From Georgenia thermotolerans (GTDB taxonomy: Bacteria; Actinomycetota; Actinomycetes; Actinomycetales; Actinomycetaceae): DNA of 64,000 nt. The position numbers and the translations under genes were made by a program. Location of the stretch: contig NZ_VUKF01000025.1 in the NCBI RefSeq assembly GCF_009193185.1, positions 1 through 64,000 of the forward strand, in the 5' to 3' direction. How positions within the stretch are numbered: position 1 is the first letter of the stretch; the number at the start of each line of letters is the position of its first letter. The notes under the pieces are model-generated. The model was not told the DNA's origin and did not search any database. It worked only from the letters and a program-made list of their open reading frames with translations. This document shows positions 24,686-33,569 of this stretch, piece by piece.

Positions 24686-27283
24686 GTGGGGGCGGTGGTC
24701 CGGGTGCATGGTGGGGTGAAGTTCTACCGCGGCGCGGCGAAGGCCGCCCGGGCCTACGTCGAGCGCGATCGGTCCCGAGCTGACGACTATTACCTCGGTG
24801 AGGGAACCGGCGTCGCCGGGCGACTCACCGCGACACCGGAGAGCGTCGAGCGCGCGGGGTCAATGGACGGCGACACCTATGAGCAGTGGGTCGCCGGCAT
24901 CGACATCGACACGGGCCGGCCGAAGGGCTGGATCCGCAAGGACGCTAACGCGCTGCGATTCGTCGAGGTCACCGTCAACGGCCCCAAGACTTGGTCGCTC
25001 GCCGCCGCGCATTATCCGGAGGTCTCTGCCGCGCTGGACCAAGCCCAGGACCGAGCCGCCACCGAGATCGTCGGCTGGGTCGCCCAGCATGCGACGACGC
25101 GCGTCGGGCCGCGTGGAGGGCAGGTGCAGGTACCGGTCGAGAGAATCGAGGCCGCGGCCATCCGGCACTACACCTCTCGTGCAGGTGATCCGCACCGGCA
25201 TCTTCATCTGCAGCTCAATGCCCGCGTCTACGCGGCCGGCGCCTGGCGCGGTATCCATTCTGTAGGAATCCGCGACAGTATCGAGGCGATCAACGGCATT
25301 GGTCATGTCGCGGTCGCGACCGACCCGCGGTTCCGGGCGGTGCTCGCGGCGCACGGGTTGACGCTCGATCCGGGAACGAGCGAGATTCGCCAGCTGATCC
25401 CGTACGTTGGGGCCTTCAGCGCCCGGACCGCGCAGATCCGTCGCAACGTCAACCGCTACGAAGGTGAGTGGCGCAGCAAGCACCCCGGCGAGGAGCCGGG
25501 TCCCCGGCTGCGAGAGGCGTGGGGCCGGCGGGCGTGGACACAAGCCCGCCCAGACAAGGTCGTCCCGACGGACGGCCGGGACCTCGTGGCACGCTGGAAC
25601 GGCGAGCTGCGCGAGCTGGGCTACCGCGACCCGACCGAACCTGTTCCCCTGGCGGGGACACGCCCAGGCTGGATCGACCGCGATGCCGCAGCCGACCTCG
25701 TCGTCGCCATCCTCGGGGCGAAGAGGTCGGCATGGAACACCGCCGACATCCGCGGGAAGACCGAGGTCCTCCTCGCACAGACCTGCCTCCTCGCCGACCC
25801 GGCCGCGCGAGCCGAGCTCGCCGAGGACATCACGGCCCGGGCCACGAACCGGTGCGTCAGGTTGCTCACCCGGACCGACGTGCCCGAGCATATCCGGTCG
25901 TTCAGCTCACCGCGGGTTCTCGAGGTCGAGGCGGAGATCGTCGCTCGGCTCGCACGCCGGGCGGCCCAGCCCGCCCGCAAGGTGCGCATGGGCGGGCGCG
26001 GCCTGGTCCGGATCGACCCGGCCCAAGCCGCCGTGGCCGGTGCCCTGGCCGGCGACGGACCCCTCGTGGTGGTCGAAGGTGCCGCGGGTGCCGGGAAGAC
26101 CACCACGCTTCGGTGCACTCGGGAACTGCTGTCCCTGAGGGGACATCGGCTGATGGTGGTGACGCCGACGTTGAAGGCGGCCGAGGTCGCCGCAGCAGAA
26201 ACCGGCGCCGACGGTCACTCCGCTGCCTGGCTGATCCACCAGCACGGATGGCGCTGGGACGCCGACGGACACTGGGCCCGGCAGCCGGACGCAGCCCCCG
26301 ATCCCAGCGCACGGCTCCGGGCCGGGGACCTGCTGCTCATCGACGAGGCCGGGATGCTCGACCAGGACACCGCCCGAGCGCTGCTCACCATCGCCGACGA
26401 GACCGGCGCACGGGTGGCGTTCGTCGGAGACCGGCACCAGCTTCCGGCCGTCGGGCGGGGCGGCGTCTTCGACCACGCGGTGGCGTGGGCGCACCCAGCC
26501 GCCGTCGCCACCTTGGAGAAGGTCCACCGATTCACCGACCCCGACTACGCCGCGCTCAGCCTGTGGATGCGTAACGGCGACGACGCCGGCGGCGTGTTCG
26601 ACGCCCTCCACCGCCGCGGACACATCGTGATTCACCCCTCCGAGGCCGAACGCACCGCCGCCCTCTCCGACGCCGGCACCAGCGGGGACCTCGTCATCGC
26701 CGACACCCGCGAACAGGTCGCCGAGCTCAACGCCGCCATCCGCGACCGCTACGGCGACGACAGGGCCCGCTCTGCCATCACCACTGCTGCCGGCGATCGG
26801 ATCGGGATCGGGGACCGAGTCGCGACCCGACGCAACGATCCCGACCTGCAGGTCACGAACCGCCAGACTTGGACCGTCACCGGGATCGGCAAGGATGGCA
26901 GCCTCCTTCTGCGCGGGCGGGGCCGGGATCGAGAGATCCCGTCCGACTATGCGACCCGGTTCGTCGAGCTCGCCTACGCCACCACCGTCCACGGCGCCCA
27001 GGGAAGCACCGTCACGAAGGCTCACGTCGCCATCGGTGAACACACCGGTGCCGCGTCGGCGTACGTCGCCATGACCCGCGGCCGACAGACCAACGTCGCG
27101 CACCTTGTCGCTGCCAACGTCGACGAGGCCCGCAACCGATGGATCGAGATCTTCAGCCGCGACCGCGCCGACCTCGGGCCAGCGCACGCCCGACGCCAGG
27201 CAATCGGCGCGATCGACCGCTACGGCCCTCAGCGCCGGCATCGGCCGGTCCGGGCGGCCGGCGACCGCAGCCTCAGGCTGTGA
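24686..27283 (+). CDS. MobF-type relaxase-helicase
   Basis: 865 aa. The N-terminal TrwC/MobF relaxase domain nicks and leads plasmid or element DNA: Tyr35-Tyr36 in ADDYYLGEGTGVAG are candidate nicking residues and HRHLHLQLN (170-178) is the three-His metal site. The C-terminal half is a RecD2/TraI-type helicase with Walker A GAAGAGKT (465-472), Walker B LLLIDEAGM (549-557), and late motifs VHGAQGST and AYVAMTRGR. Shorter than the 1000-1700 aa of conjugative-plasmid relatives. The GTG at 24686 is the outermost start; GTGs at 24695, 24704 and 24716 are possible. No coupling protein or secretion genes accompany it. Its 3' end overlaps the XRE gene by 11 nt, tail to tail. Confidence 0.88.
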   Translation: MGAVVRVHGGVKFYRGAAKAARAYVERDRSRADDYYLGEGTGVAGRLTATPESVERAGSMDGDTYEQWVAGIDIDTGRPKGWIRKDANALRFVEVTVNGPKTWSLAAAHYPEVSAALDQAQDRAATEIVGWVAQHATTRVGPRGGQVQVPVERIEAAAIRHYTSRAGDPHRHLHLQLNARVYAAGAWRGIHSVGIRDSIEAINGIGHVAVATDPRFRAVLAAHGLTLDPGTSEIRQLIPYVGAFSARTAQIRRNVNRYEGEWRSKHPGEEPGPRLREAWGRRAWTQARPDKVVPTDGRDLVARWNGELRELGYRDPTEPVPLAGTRPGWIDRDAAADLVVAILGAKRSAWNTADIRGKTEVLLAQTCLLADPAARAELAEDITARATNRCVRLLTRTDVPEHIRSFSSPRVLEVEAEIVARLARRAAQPARKVRMGGRGLVRIDPAQAAVAGALAGDGPLVVVEGAAGAGKTTTLRCTRELLSLRGHRLMVVTPTLKAAEVAAAETGADGHSAAWLIHQHGWRWDADGHWARQPDAAPDPSARLRAGDLLLIDEAGMLDQDTARALLTIADETGARVAFVGDRHQLPAVGRGGVFDHAVAWAHPAAVATLEKVHRFTDPDYAALSLWMRNGDDAGGVFDALHRRGHIVIHPSEAERTAALSDAGTSGDLVIADTREQVAELNAAIRDRYGDDRARSAITTAAGDRIGIGDRVATRRNDPDLQVTNRQTWTVTGIGKDGSLLLRGRGRDREIPSDYATRFVELAYATTVHGAQGSTVTKAHVAIGEHTGAASAYVAMTRGRQTNVAHLVAANVDEARNRWIEIFSRDRADLGPAHARRQAIGAIDRYGPQRRHRPVRAAGDRSLRL

Positions 27284-27893
27284 CAGGACGGCGCCGCCCT
27301 CCCTTGGCCCTTCGTGGCCAGACCATGCCGATGTCCGCTGCCATCCGCGCGTTGATCCCTGCGGGGTCGCGCGGCGGATCGTCCCGGGAGGCGCCACCGT
27401 TGGCCTCATCGATCAACGGCTGCCAGGCCGCGCGGACCGAGTCAGGAAGGTCCATGTTGGGCCAGGCCTCGACCAGCAGGGCGGCGTCGACAGTCTCGAG
27501 GAGCATGTCGTCGAGGCCGCGGCACAACACCAGTTCGTAGAACTCGGCCCGCTCACTCGGATCCGAGAGGTCCCAGATCTCCTTGCCGTCGGCGTATGCC
27601 CCGAAGGGGAAGACCTGGACGCGCGAGAAGCACAAAGGCACCGGGACCTGCCACAGCCGGTTCGGCACCGGAAACGACCCGAGCGCGGGGTCCTCCACAT
27701 AGACGAACTCGACCCGACGCTTCACCGCGAGCTCCGCGTCAGCCGCATCGAGCAACCGCTCGACGACCTCCAGTGTCGGTGACTTGCGGCGCGACTCGTA
27801 CTCCGAGACCGACGACTGCTGGGTCCTCGCCAACTCGGCCAACCGACGCTGCGACAAGCCCGCCGCCCGGCGGGCGAACTCGATCACCGTCAT
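27273..27893 (-). CDS. XRE-family helix-turn-helix regulator
   Basis: 206 aa. The N-terminal HTH is clear: TVIEFARRAAGLSQRRLAEL, then ARTQQSSVSEYESRRKSPTL. The remaining 140 residues are of unknown fold, with an aromatic, acidic helical region (SDPSERAEFYELVL) and an Arg-rich tail. ATG 27893 is preferred; GTG 27902 would add three residues. It is divergent from the excisionase and integrase genes, and a perfect palindrome lies between them, so it probably represses one or both promoters. It may act as the element's lysogeny-type switch or as an antitoxin; no toxin partner is adjacent. Confidence 0.8.
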   Translation of the reverse strand: MTVIEFARRAAGLSQRRLAELARTQQSSVSEYESRRKSPTLEVVERLLDAADAELAVKRRVEFVYVEDPALGSFPVPNRLWQVPVPLCFSRVQVFPFGAYADGKEIWDLSDPSERAEFYELVLCRGLDDMLLETVDAALLVEAWPNMDLPDSVRAAWQPLIDEANGGASRDDPPRDPAGINARMAADIGMVWPRRAKGGRRRPVTA

Positions 27894-27908
27894 CGGTTCC
27901 ACTCGTCA

Positions 27909-27923
27909 ATGATCGCCGATCAT
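27909..27923. promoter_or_regulatory. Operator candidate ATGATC-GCC-GATCAT
   Basis: Perfect 6-bp arms around a 3-nt spacer, 16 nt upstream of the XRE start and about 90 nt before the excisionase start. Location in the divergent promoter region and symmetry fit a dimeric HTH repressor. Confidence 0.55.
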
Positions 27924-28012
27924 CGATTGGATTGCTATGCACACCTCCTTGCTGAGGCCGGAAACACCGGCCGACGACCCCGCGGGGTCGAATGCACCAA
28001 GGAGCAGCAATC

Positions 28013-28252
28013 ATGACCGCATCACCGACCAACCCCAGTGAGAACCGTCCCATCAAGAACCCCGGCGACGAGATGCTCACCCTTCAGGAAGTTTGCGCCT
28101 ACCTCCGTATCCCCGAAGGCACCCTGCGCTACTGGCGCCACCTCGGCGCGGGACCGCGCAGCTTCAAGATCGGCCGCCACGTCCGCTACTGGCGCGCCGA
28201 CGTCGTCCGCTGGCTGGCCGAGCAGGCCAACCGTCCACAGAACCACCGCTGA
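28013..28252 (+). CDS. Excisionase-like helix-turn-helix protein
   Basis: 79 aa with a MerR/excisionase-type winged helix: MLTLQEVCAYLRIPEGTLRY, then WRHLGAGPRSFKIGRHVRYW and ADVVRWLAEQ. These small proteins bend DNA at attachment sites and steer the integrase toward excision, or act as small regulators. The ATG at 28013 has GGAG 8 nt upstream; an in-frame ATG at 27992 lacks a ribosome site. It lies 54 nt before the integrase gene on the same strand, the standard arrangement. Confidence 0.85.
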   Translation: MTASPTNPSENRPIKNPGDEMLTLQEVCAYLRIPEGTLRYWRHLGAGPRSFKIGRHVRYWRADVVRWLAEQANRPQNHR

Positions 28253-28306
28253 CACCGCCGTCGTCGGCTGGCAGACGGACGATGGAGTCATCCCGGAGGG
28301 AGCGTC

Positions 28307-29413
28307 ATGGCGGGGAACATCGCTAAACGGGCCAACGACAAGTGGCGGGCGCGGTACCGCGACGAGGCCGGCAAGGAGCACGCACGGCACTTCGATCGCA
28401 AGATCGACGCCCAGCAGTGGCTGGACCAGGTCACCTCGGCGGTGGTCACGGGCACGTACGCCGATCCCCAGGCCGGACGGATAACGTTCGCGGCGTTCTT
28501 CGGCGAGTGGTCGGCCCGGCAGGTCTGGGCGCCCGGAACCGTGCTCGCGATGTCGCTGGCGGCCAGATCAGTGCCCTTCATGGGCAAGCCAATGAAGCAG
28601 GTCCGCCGTTCCGATGTCGAGACCTGGATCAAGCACATGGAGGCCGCGGGCCTCGCCCCTGGCACGATCAAGACGCGGTACGTCAACGTCAGGTCGGTGT
28701 TCCGTGCCGCCGTCAAGGACAGGGTGATTGGCTCCGACCCGACCGACGGCGTACGCCTCCCCCGTGGTCGTCGGGCGGATGTGGCGATGTCGATCCCCAC
28801 TCCGGAGGAGGTGGGACAGCTCATGGCTGCGGGTGACGAGCGGTTCCAGCCATTCATCGCCCTCTGCGCGTTCGCCGGCCTACGGCTCGGCGAAGCCGCC
28901 GGAGTCCAGCTCGGCGACGTGGACTTCCTTCGCAGGTCGCTCAAGGTCTCCCGCCAAGTTCAGCGCATCAACGGCGGCGGGATCGACGTCCGACCGCCGA
29001 AGTACGGCTCCGAGCGCGTCGTCTACATCGCCCACAGCCTCGTCAACCTGCTCGCCGAGCACGTGACCAACCACGGCACCACGGGCAAGAATCGCTGGCT
29101 CTTCACCGGCGAGGAGGATGGCCCGCCACACCAGAACACCGTCGCCTACTGGTGGCGACAGACGCTGCGGAACGCCGGACTGTCCGGAATCAAACTCCAC
29201 GACCTGCGGCACTTCTACGCCTCCGGGCTGATCGCTGCGGGCTGCGATGTCGTGACCGTCCAGCGCTCGCTGGGCCACTCGAAGGCGACGACGACCCTCA
29301 ACACCTACGCCCACCTCTGGCCCACCGCCGAGGACCGCACGAGGAAGGCAGCGGAATCGATCATGTCGGCGTCGCTTGACCAGCCCGCCGAGTTGGCGAG
29401 GGTCACGACTTAG
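28307..29413 (+). CDS. Tyrosine-type site-specific integrase
   Basis: 368 aa. A short N-terminal arm-binding part (RANDKWRARYRDEAGKEHAR) is followed by a SAM-like core-binding domain (about 60-140) and the catalytic domain. The catalytic residues are readable: Arg193 (AGLRLGEA), Lys232 (PPKYGSER), His298 and Arg301 (LHDLRHFYAS), His324 (LGHSKATTTLNTY) and the nucleophile Tyr334. ATG 28307 is preceded by GGAGGGAGCGTC. It is expected to recombine the element at the ychF 3' end, using the 23-bp core repeats. Confidence 0.93.
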   Translation: MAGNIAKRANDKWRARYRDEAGKEHARHFDRKIDAQQWLDQVTSAVVTGTYADPQAGRITFAAFFGEWSARQVWAPGTVLAMSLAARSVPFMGKPMKQVRRSDVETWIKHMEAAGLAPGTIKTRYVNVRSVFRAAVKDRVIGSDPTDGVRLPRGRRADVAMSIPTPEEVGQLMAAGDERFQPFIALCAFAGLRLGEAAGVQLGDVDFLRRSLKVSRQVQRINGGGIDVRPPKYGSERVVYIAHSLVNLLAEHVTNHGTTGKNRWLFTGEEDGPPHQNTVAYWWRQTLRNAGLSGIKLHDLRHFYASGLIAAGCDVVTVQRSLGHSKATTTLNTYAHLWPTAEDRTRKAAESIMSASLDQPAELARVTT

Positions 29414-29563
29414 TCTCGATCGACCAATGGAGCGGGTGGGGTGGCCCGACGTGGGGCCGTCGGTCTTGCGTGCGGGACCGCATTCGCCGTCTAGACACGG
29501 CCTCGCCAGATTCCTGTGGTCCCAAGAGAGATTCGCAGCGACACCGGGAAGGCGGCCGCGGCA

Positions 29564-29724
29564 TCACCCGTCGTAGCGGTTCGAGCCGGTAGCCGTAAAA
29601 AAGAGATAGGCGACCAGCGCCAGCGCTCCGAGCACAAAGGCCCCCAGAACAGGAATGCCACGCCGCCGATGATGATTCCGCCGATACCTTCCAACGTTGC
29701 GCGAACTTTTTGCCATCTACTCAT
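29564..29724 (-). pseudogene. Small membrane protein with a probable -1 frameshift
   Basis: ATG 29724 follows GGAGG and reads MSRWQKVRATLEGIGGIIIG, then GVAFLFWG. At a run of five G the sensible reading changes by one nucleotide to AFVLGALALVAYLFFTATGS and NRYDG-stop (29564-29566). With six G the product would be a 54-aa protein with two membrane helices. The uncorrected frame instead runs to 29491 through a charged, non-membrane sequence. Either the gene is broken, the G run is a sequencing error, or the slip is programmed. Confidence 0.5.
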
Positions 29725-29821
29725 TGCCCGCAAACCTCCTGCCTTGTTTGAACCGACGCTTGACGGCATCCAGCGCGATCGCGCGCACGACCCTGCTCTC
29801 TGGCTCGAGGAACGATCGAGG

Positions 29822-32179
29822 CTAGGGGCCAGCCGGGTTGTGTAGAACCCGTCGGGCTGCCGGCGCGGACGATCCGAGCTGCTCGAGTATTGACACCGTC
29901 ACTGCCCTCCTTGCTCGCCCCACGGCGATGTCGATGGCCCTCATGGACTCCGAGCCCCAGGTCATAGTCGTCGCGAAGCAGACTTCGCGCGCACCCAGGA
30001 TCTCTGCGGCATCCAGCAACTTGGTCACGTCGCGGACTCGCTCCTTCTCATTCTGACCGTCGAGCTTGCCAACGCTCTTCGCCTCGCCTATCACGAGCCC
30101 GTCACGTGACATGAAAGCGAAGTCGATCTCCACTTTCGGGCGGATCTCACCCTCGACGAGAATCTCGAGTTCGAACTCGACGTCGTAAGCGCGTCGAGCA
30201 GCAGCGAACTGCCGGACCGCCAGGATCGGAACGTCACCGTTGCTTTGAAGGAACTGAGTGACCGTGGGATGAAGGCTGTAGTACCACCTCGGCTCGCCCT
30301 TCGGATCGCGCCAGCGCTCTTGAGCGAGCGCATTACGCGACCCACACCGCTTGCAGTCGAAGTGTGTTCCGACTTCGTCGATCCGATAGAAGTCCGGCCA
30401 CGGACAGATGGCACATTCAAGGACGAGTCCCATCCTGATGGCCCCAGCCTCGATCAGTTCGTCGAGCCAGGATCGGATGCCTGGGCGCGCTACGGCGCTG
30501 TCTGCGATTCGTTCGAGGGCCGCTAGAGGAACAACGCAGATTCCCGAAACCATTAGCCGGGCGTTCTCGTTGGTGACCCCATCGCCCTTGTCAATCGGAC
30601 CGTTCTTGGTCTTCGTCGTTGTGAGAGCGTCCAATAGGACACGCCGGCTACCGGCAAGGTCATCGGCAAGGCGCTCGCGGCCGCGCCAGAGCTCTGAAGC
30701 GAGCCGACCCGTTCGCCCCGCATGCGAAGACTGAACCCGGTGCCCGCTGGACGCCGCGGCGAGACCGAGTGTGTTCATTAAGCCAGGCCACCGCAACCGC
30801 GGCTGCGCCAGTTGGCCGTACTTGGATGCGCCGGAGGCAACAAAGTCGAAGCGCCCGGATTCGAAGGAGATCGACCGACCAGACGGCCGAACGAAGGTCT
30901 CGTACTTGTCTTGCACGGAAGCCATGAGGTCACTGCCACGAACAGCAGGGTGCGAATGAATCGGGTGCTCAGACCACTCGGTGTCGACGATCCATCCCCG
31001 AGGGCTATTAGCTAGGTCCTCGGGGGCCAGGAGAGGGAACGTCGTTGCCATCTCCGCTGATCCATCGCCAGAGATCGTGACCGGTACAGCGAACCGCTCA
31101 TCCCACCGATCGTTCAGACGCAGATCGATCCGTCCCGGCGAGTCCAGCTCTTCGGGCGGTACGTATTTCCACGGCTCCTCAGTCTCGGAGGGATCCCACA
31201 TGGACCGCGCCGCCCAGAGCCGCCTCATGAAGTCCATGCACTGCTCTTCAGACCACGACGCGCTCGTAATTACGAACTTGCGGTCGGCTCTCAGTCGGCT
31301 CCAGTCGACGGCACTACCGAGCCACCGGTGCCAGCGCTTGTGCCTGCCAGTGAATGGCAACCAGATACCAGTCCCGACCAAGCGGTCCCAGAGCATTGCG
31401 ATAGCCATGTCGTTCGCGGTTCTGCCCAAGACCAACACGGGACTCTTGCGCACGAAGCCGTGGCTGATCCACGACAGGCCTCGTCTCGTTGCCTCGAATG
31501 GCGATCCCACTTGGATGGCGTCGTCGCGCGTTAGTAGGCCGGCCACTTCCCTATGACTCAGTGAGCCATCTGATATCCGCCGCACCTCGAGAGGGCTGAT
31601 TGGTCGGCCGTTCCGGATCGCTATCGCCAAGTCAACCAGTTCGTCGCCAGACTCCAACAGGATCTGGTGGGCATGGTCGCCCTCGACCGCAGAGAGCTCA
31701 CTTGGCATGCTGCCCATCGGGTGCACGGAGTAGATCCTCTGATCGCCGTCGTCATCCCCGAACGTCGACAAATCGCTGGCCAACGCTGTGAGACTGTCGC
31801 GACCGATGGTCACGGCAATCACCTGCCGGCCATGCTCTTCAGTCTGTGCGAGGAAGTCCTTGCGTTCCTGTCCTTCGAGAGTCTTTCCGTCAACCGTGAT
31901 CGGAAGCAGTCCAGGTTGTAGCGCCTCCCTGTCACCCACTGTGACCTGAAGGGTGGTGAGGTAGTCGGGGTCGTAATGTCGCAAAAGGCGGGCCACCGCA
32001 GGAGCGAATCTCCCCTGGGAGACCGGGAGAAGAACGCCGCCCGCCCCTCCCCATGTCCTACTGAAGAACTCCATCCCTCGGAAGGCGAAGTACTCCCAGT
32101 CCTCGTCCGGGATCGCAATGGCGACCCTCGGCGCACGCAATGAGGCCATCAAGCCCGCGAACTCCATGCTTTGGGTCAC
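29822..32179 (-). CDS. Large cargo protein with zinc ribbon and PD-(D/E)xK nuclease core
   Basis: 785 aa, no known family recognised as a whole. The C-terminal 120 residues carry a restriction-endonuclease-like core: VEIDFAF (Asp686) and VIGEAKS (Glu699, Lys701) form D-x(12)-E-x-K. Before it is a zinc ribbon, C589-x2-C592 and C609-x2-C612. The first 130 residues (RVAIAIPDEDWEYFAFRG, SRTWGGAGGVLLP, HYDPDYLTTLQVT) look like a conserved Rossmann-like start but could not be named; the 500-residue middle is unassigned. GTG 32179 has AAGG upstream; ATG 32167 is possible. It follows the HEPN gene by 80 nt on the same strand. A nuclease effector in a two-gene defence system is the best inference. Confidence 0.78.
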   Translation of the reverse strand: MTQSMEFAGLMASLRAPRVAIAIPDEDWEYFAFRGMEFFSRTWGGAGGVLLPVSQGRFAPAVARLLRHYDPDYLTTLQVTVGDREALQPGLLPITVDGKTLEGQERKDFLAQTEEHGRQVIAVTIGRDSLTALASDLSTFGDDDGDQRIYSVHPMGSMPSELSAVEGDHAHQILLESGDELVDLAIAIRNGRPISPLEVRRISDGSLSHREVAGLLTRDDAIQVGSPFEATRRGLSWISHGFVRKSPVLVLGRTANDMAIAMLWDRLVGTGIWLPFTGRHKRWHRWLGSAVDWSRLRADRKFVITSASWSEEQCMDFMRRLWAARSMWDPSETEEPWKYVPPEELDSPGRIDLRLNDRWDERFAVPVTISGDGSAEMATTFPLLAPEDLANSPRGWIVDTEWSEHPIHSHPAVRGSDLMASVQDKYETFVRPSGRSISFESGRFDFVASGASKYGQLAQPRLRWPGLMNTLGLAAASSGHRVQSSHAGRTGRLASELWRGRERLADDLAGSRRVLLDALTTTKTKNGPIDKGDGVTNENARLMVSGICVVPLAALERIADSAVARPGIRSWLDELIEAGAIRMGLVLECAICPWPDFYRIDEVGTHFDCKRCGSRNALAQERWRDPKGEPRWYYSLHPTVTQFLQSNGDVPILAVRQFAAARRAYDVEFELEILVEGEIRPKVEIDFAFMSRDGLVIGEAKSVGKLDGQNEKERVRDVTKLLDAAEILGAREVCFATTMTWGSESMRAIDIAVGRARRAVTVSILEQLGSSAPAARRVLHNPAGP

Positions 32180-32259
32180 GCCATGACCTTAGTGGCGAGC
32201 CCGCGAAGAGCCAGAACACGCTCAGGCGTTTGCGTCCCCACGCCAACGGGCGAGACGCG

Positions 32260-33246
32260 TTACGACGATTCCGGCTCAGCCACAACGAACTCTCCTCCGT
32301 CGGGCTCACCTTCGCCTGTCCTGCGATAGGTGCCGTGCGCGCCGAGGAATTCAATCATCACCTGAACTGCCTCGCCCGCCTCCCAGTTACTCGCTGTGGC
32401 GGCCCGATGCGCGGCATCGTTGCGGAGCCTGTTAAGTCGGCGCAATTGAGCGATCGGCACAGCGAGCTCTAAGCCGGACTCCTTGGCGATCGAGATGTAG
32501 TCACCGAGCGCGCTCCTGGTATTGAGTCTGCGACGCTGAACTTCGGGCAGGTCGGCCTCGTGCTCGCGGACGTGCCGCCCGATGGCGATCTCAAGCGCGG
32601 TCGCCGCGTCGATGATCGCGCGTCGGTTCGCATTGCGCCTCTGGGCAGCGCGCGCATCTCGGCTCAGGACCTCCTCGAGCGGTGGCTCAGTCCCTTGCTG
32701 GACGTAATTAAGGATCTCCGCCCATTCACTTCTGTGGAGCGGCGTGACGCGGGGCGTAGCGGCAACGAGGCCAAGAGCGCCCTCGTGGGGTGGCTCAATG
32801 AAAGTTAATCCGGCGCCAACCACCTCCGCGTCGTATACGCGGTGACGGGGATCTAGGTCCTGTCCGGTCACAACTTCCACCCAGGTGCGCACATTGTCGA
32901 ACCAGCCATCGATGGACTCCGCCAGCTGGTGATCGGGCGTGAACCATGATCGATGGTCATAGGTCGGACCCTTAACAACTGCCACACCGACGCGGTGAAC
33001 GGCTGTGGCGGGCCGACGAGACTCCGGAATGAACGCACCGTACTCCTGCGCCCAGACAACCAACTCGCCGCTCAAGGTTGACATCTCTATTCCGGGCACG
33101 GCGGGCGGTGCACCCACAGGTGGATGATCGTGCGGCATAACGATGTCAAACTGGAGCGCGCCGTATCCAGTCGGGTAGCTTGCTCCGAGCGTCTCGCGCG
33201 TGACCCAAATTGGGACAGGCAACTCGAAGATTGCGCGCACATCCAT
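32260..33246 (-). CDS. HEPN-motif protein, first gene of a candidate defence operon
   Basis: 328 aa. Residues about 205-300 are helical and contain LRRLNRLRNDAAHR, i.e. R275-N-D-A-A-H280, the R-x4-H motif of HEPN ribonucleases, preceded by a helix (NRRAIIDAATALEIAIGRHV) as in ApeA-type and related HEPN proteins. The N-terminal 200 residues are beta-rich and unassigned. ATG 33246 has GAGGAG 7 nt upstream. The gene begins 320 nt inside the right end of the element and is followed by the nuclease-like gene at 32179. HEPN RNases commonly act as abortive-infection effectors; assigning that role here is inference. Confidence 0.75.
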   Translation of the reverse strand: MDVRAIFELPVPIWVTRETLGASYPTGYGALQFDIVMPHDHPPVGAPPAVPGIEMSTLSGELVVWAQEYGAFIPESRRPATAVHRVGVAVVKGPTYDHRSWFTPDHQLAESIDGWFDNVRTWVEVVTGQDLDPRHRVYDAEVVGAGLTFIEPPHEGALGLVAATPRVTPLHRSEWAEILNYVQQGTEPPLEEVLSRDARAAQRRNANRRAIIDAATALEIAIGRHVREHEADLPEVQRRRLNTRSALGDYISIAKESGLELAVPIAQLRRLNRLRNDAAHRAATASNWEAGEAVQVMIEFLGAHGTYRRTGEGEPDGGEFVVAEPESS

Positions 33247-33569
33247 GTCCGGCTCCTCTATCCCCGGTCGCTGTCGCTAAGTCGCGGTCAGCATGCTCCA
33301 AGTCCCTCATGCCGGATCTAGCGACGGCCCGGCACCTGCTCCGGCCAGCCGAACCCTTCGGCTCGTAAGACGACGTTCCATTGCCGCCAGCCGCAGAGGT
33401 CCGCCATCACTCAGGGAAGTGGCGTCACAGAGCGCCAGCGGGTAACAGCGAACCTGAGACAGATAGGCCCCACGAATAGCCCGGTCGAGCCCGTCCTGCT
33501 GAAGCTCCTGCGGACTTCGTGCGGACTGGAGGCTCCGACACCACCTCTGACCTGCATAGACGCTCCGAT
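33247..33569. other. Gene-free right border of the integrated element
   Basis: Promoter region of the HEPN gene plus the right integrase arm repeats and the edge of attR. A minus-strand frame is open across it (ending at 33307) but has no start codon with a ribosome site and no recognisable domain. Confidence 0.5.
33507..33528. repeat. Right arm-type repeat pair (two TGCGGACT)
   Basis: Two TGCGGACT units 13 nt apart, matching 21095-21116 at 18 of 22 positions and in the same orientation. It lies 37 nt inside attR. Confidence 0.6.

Noticed and set aside
29491-29769. 92-aa minus-strand reading of the small membrane gene
   Set aside because: After FLFWG the sequence turns charged and unlike any protein, whereas the -1 frame gives a clean second helix and stop.
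33307-33565. Small minus-strand gene upstream of the HEPN gene
   Set aside because: The frame is open but has no start codon with a ribosome site and continues as a shadow of ychF.
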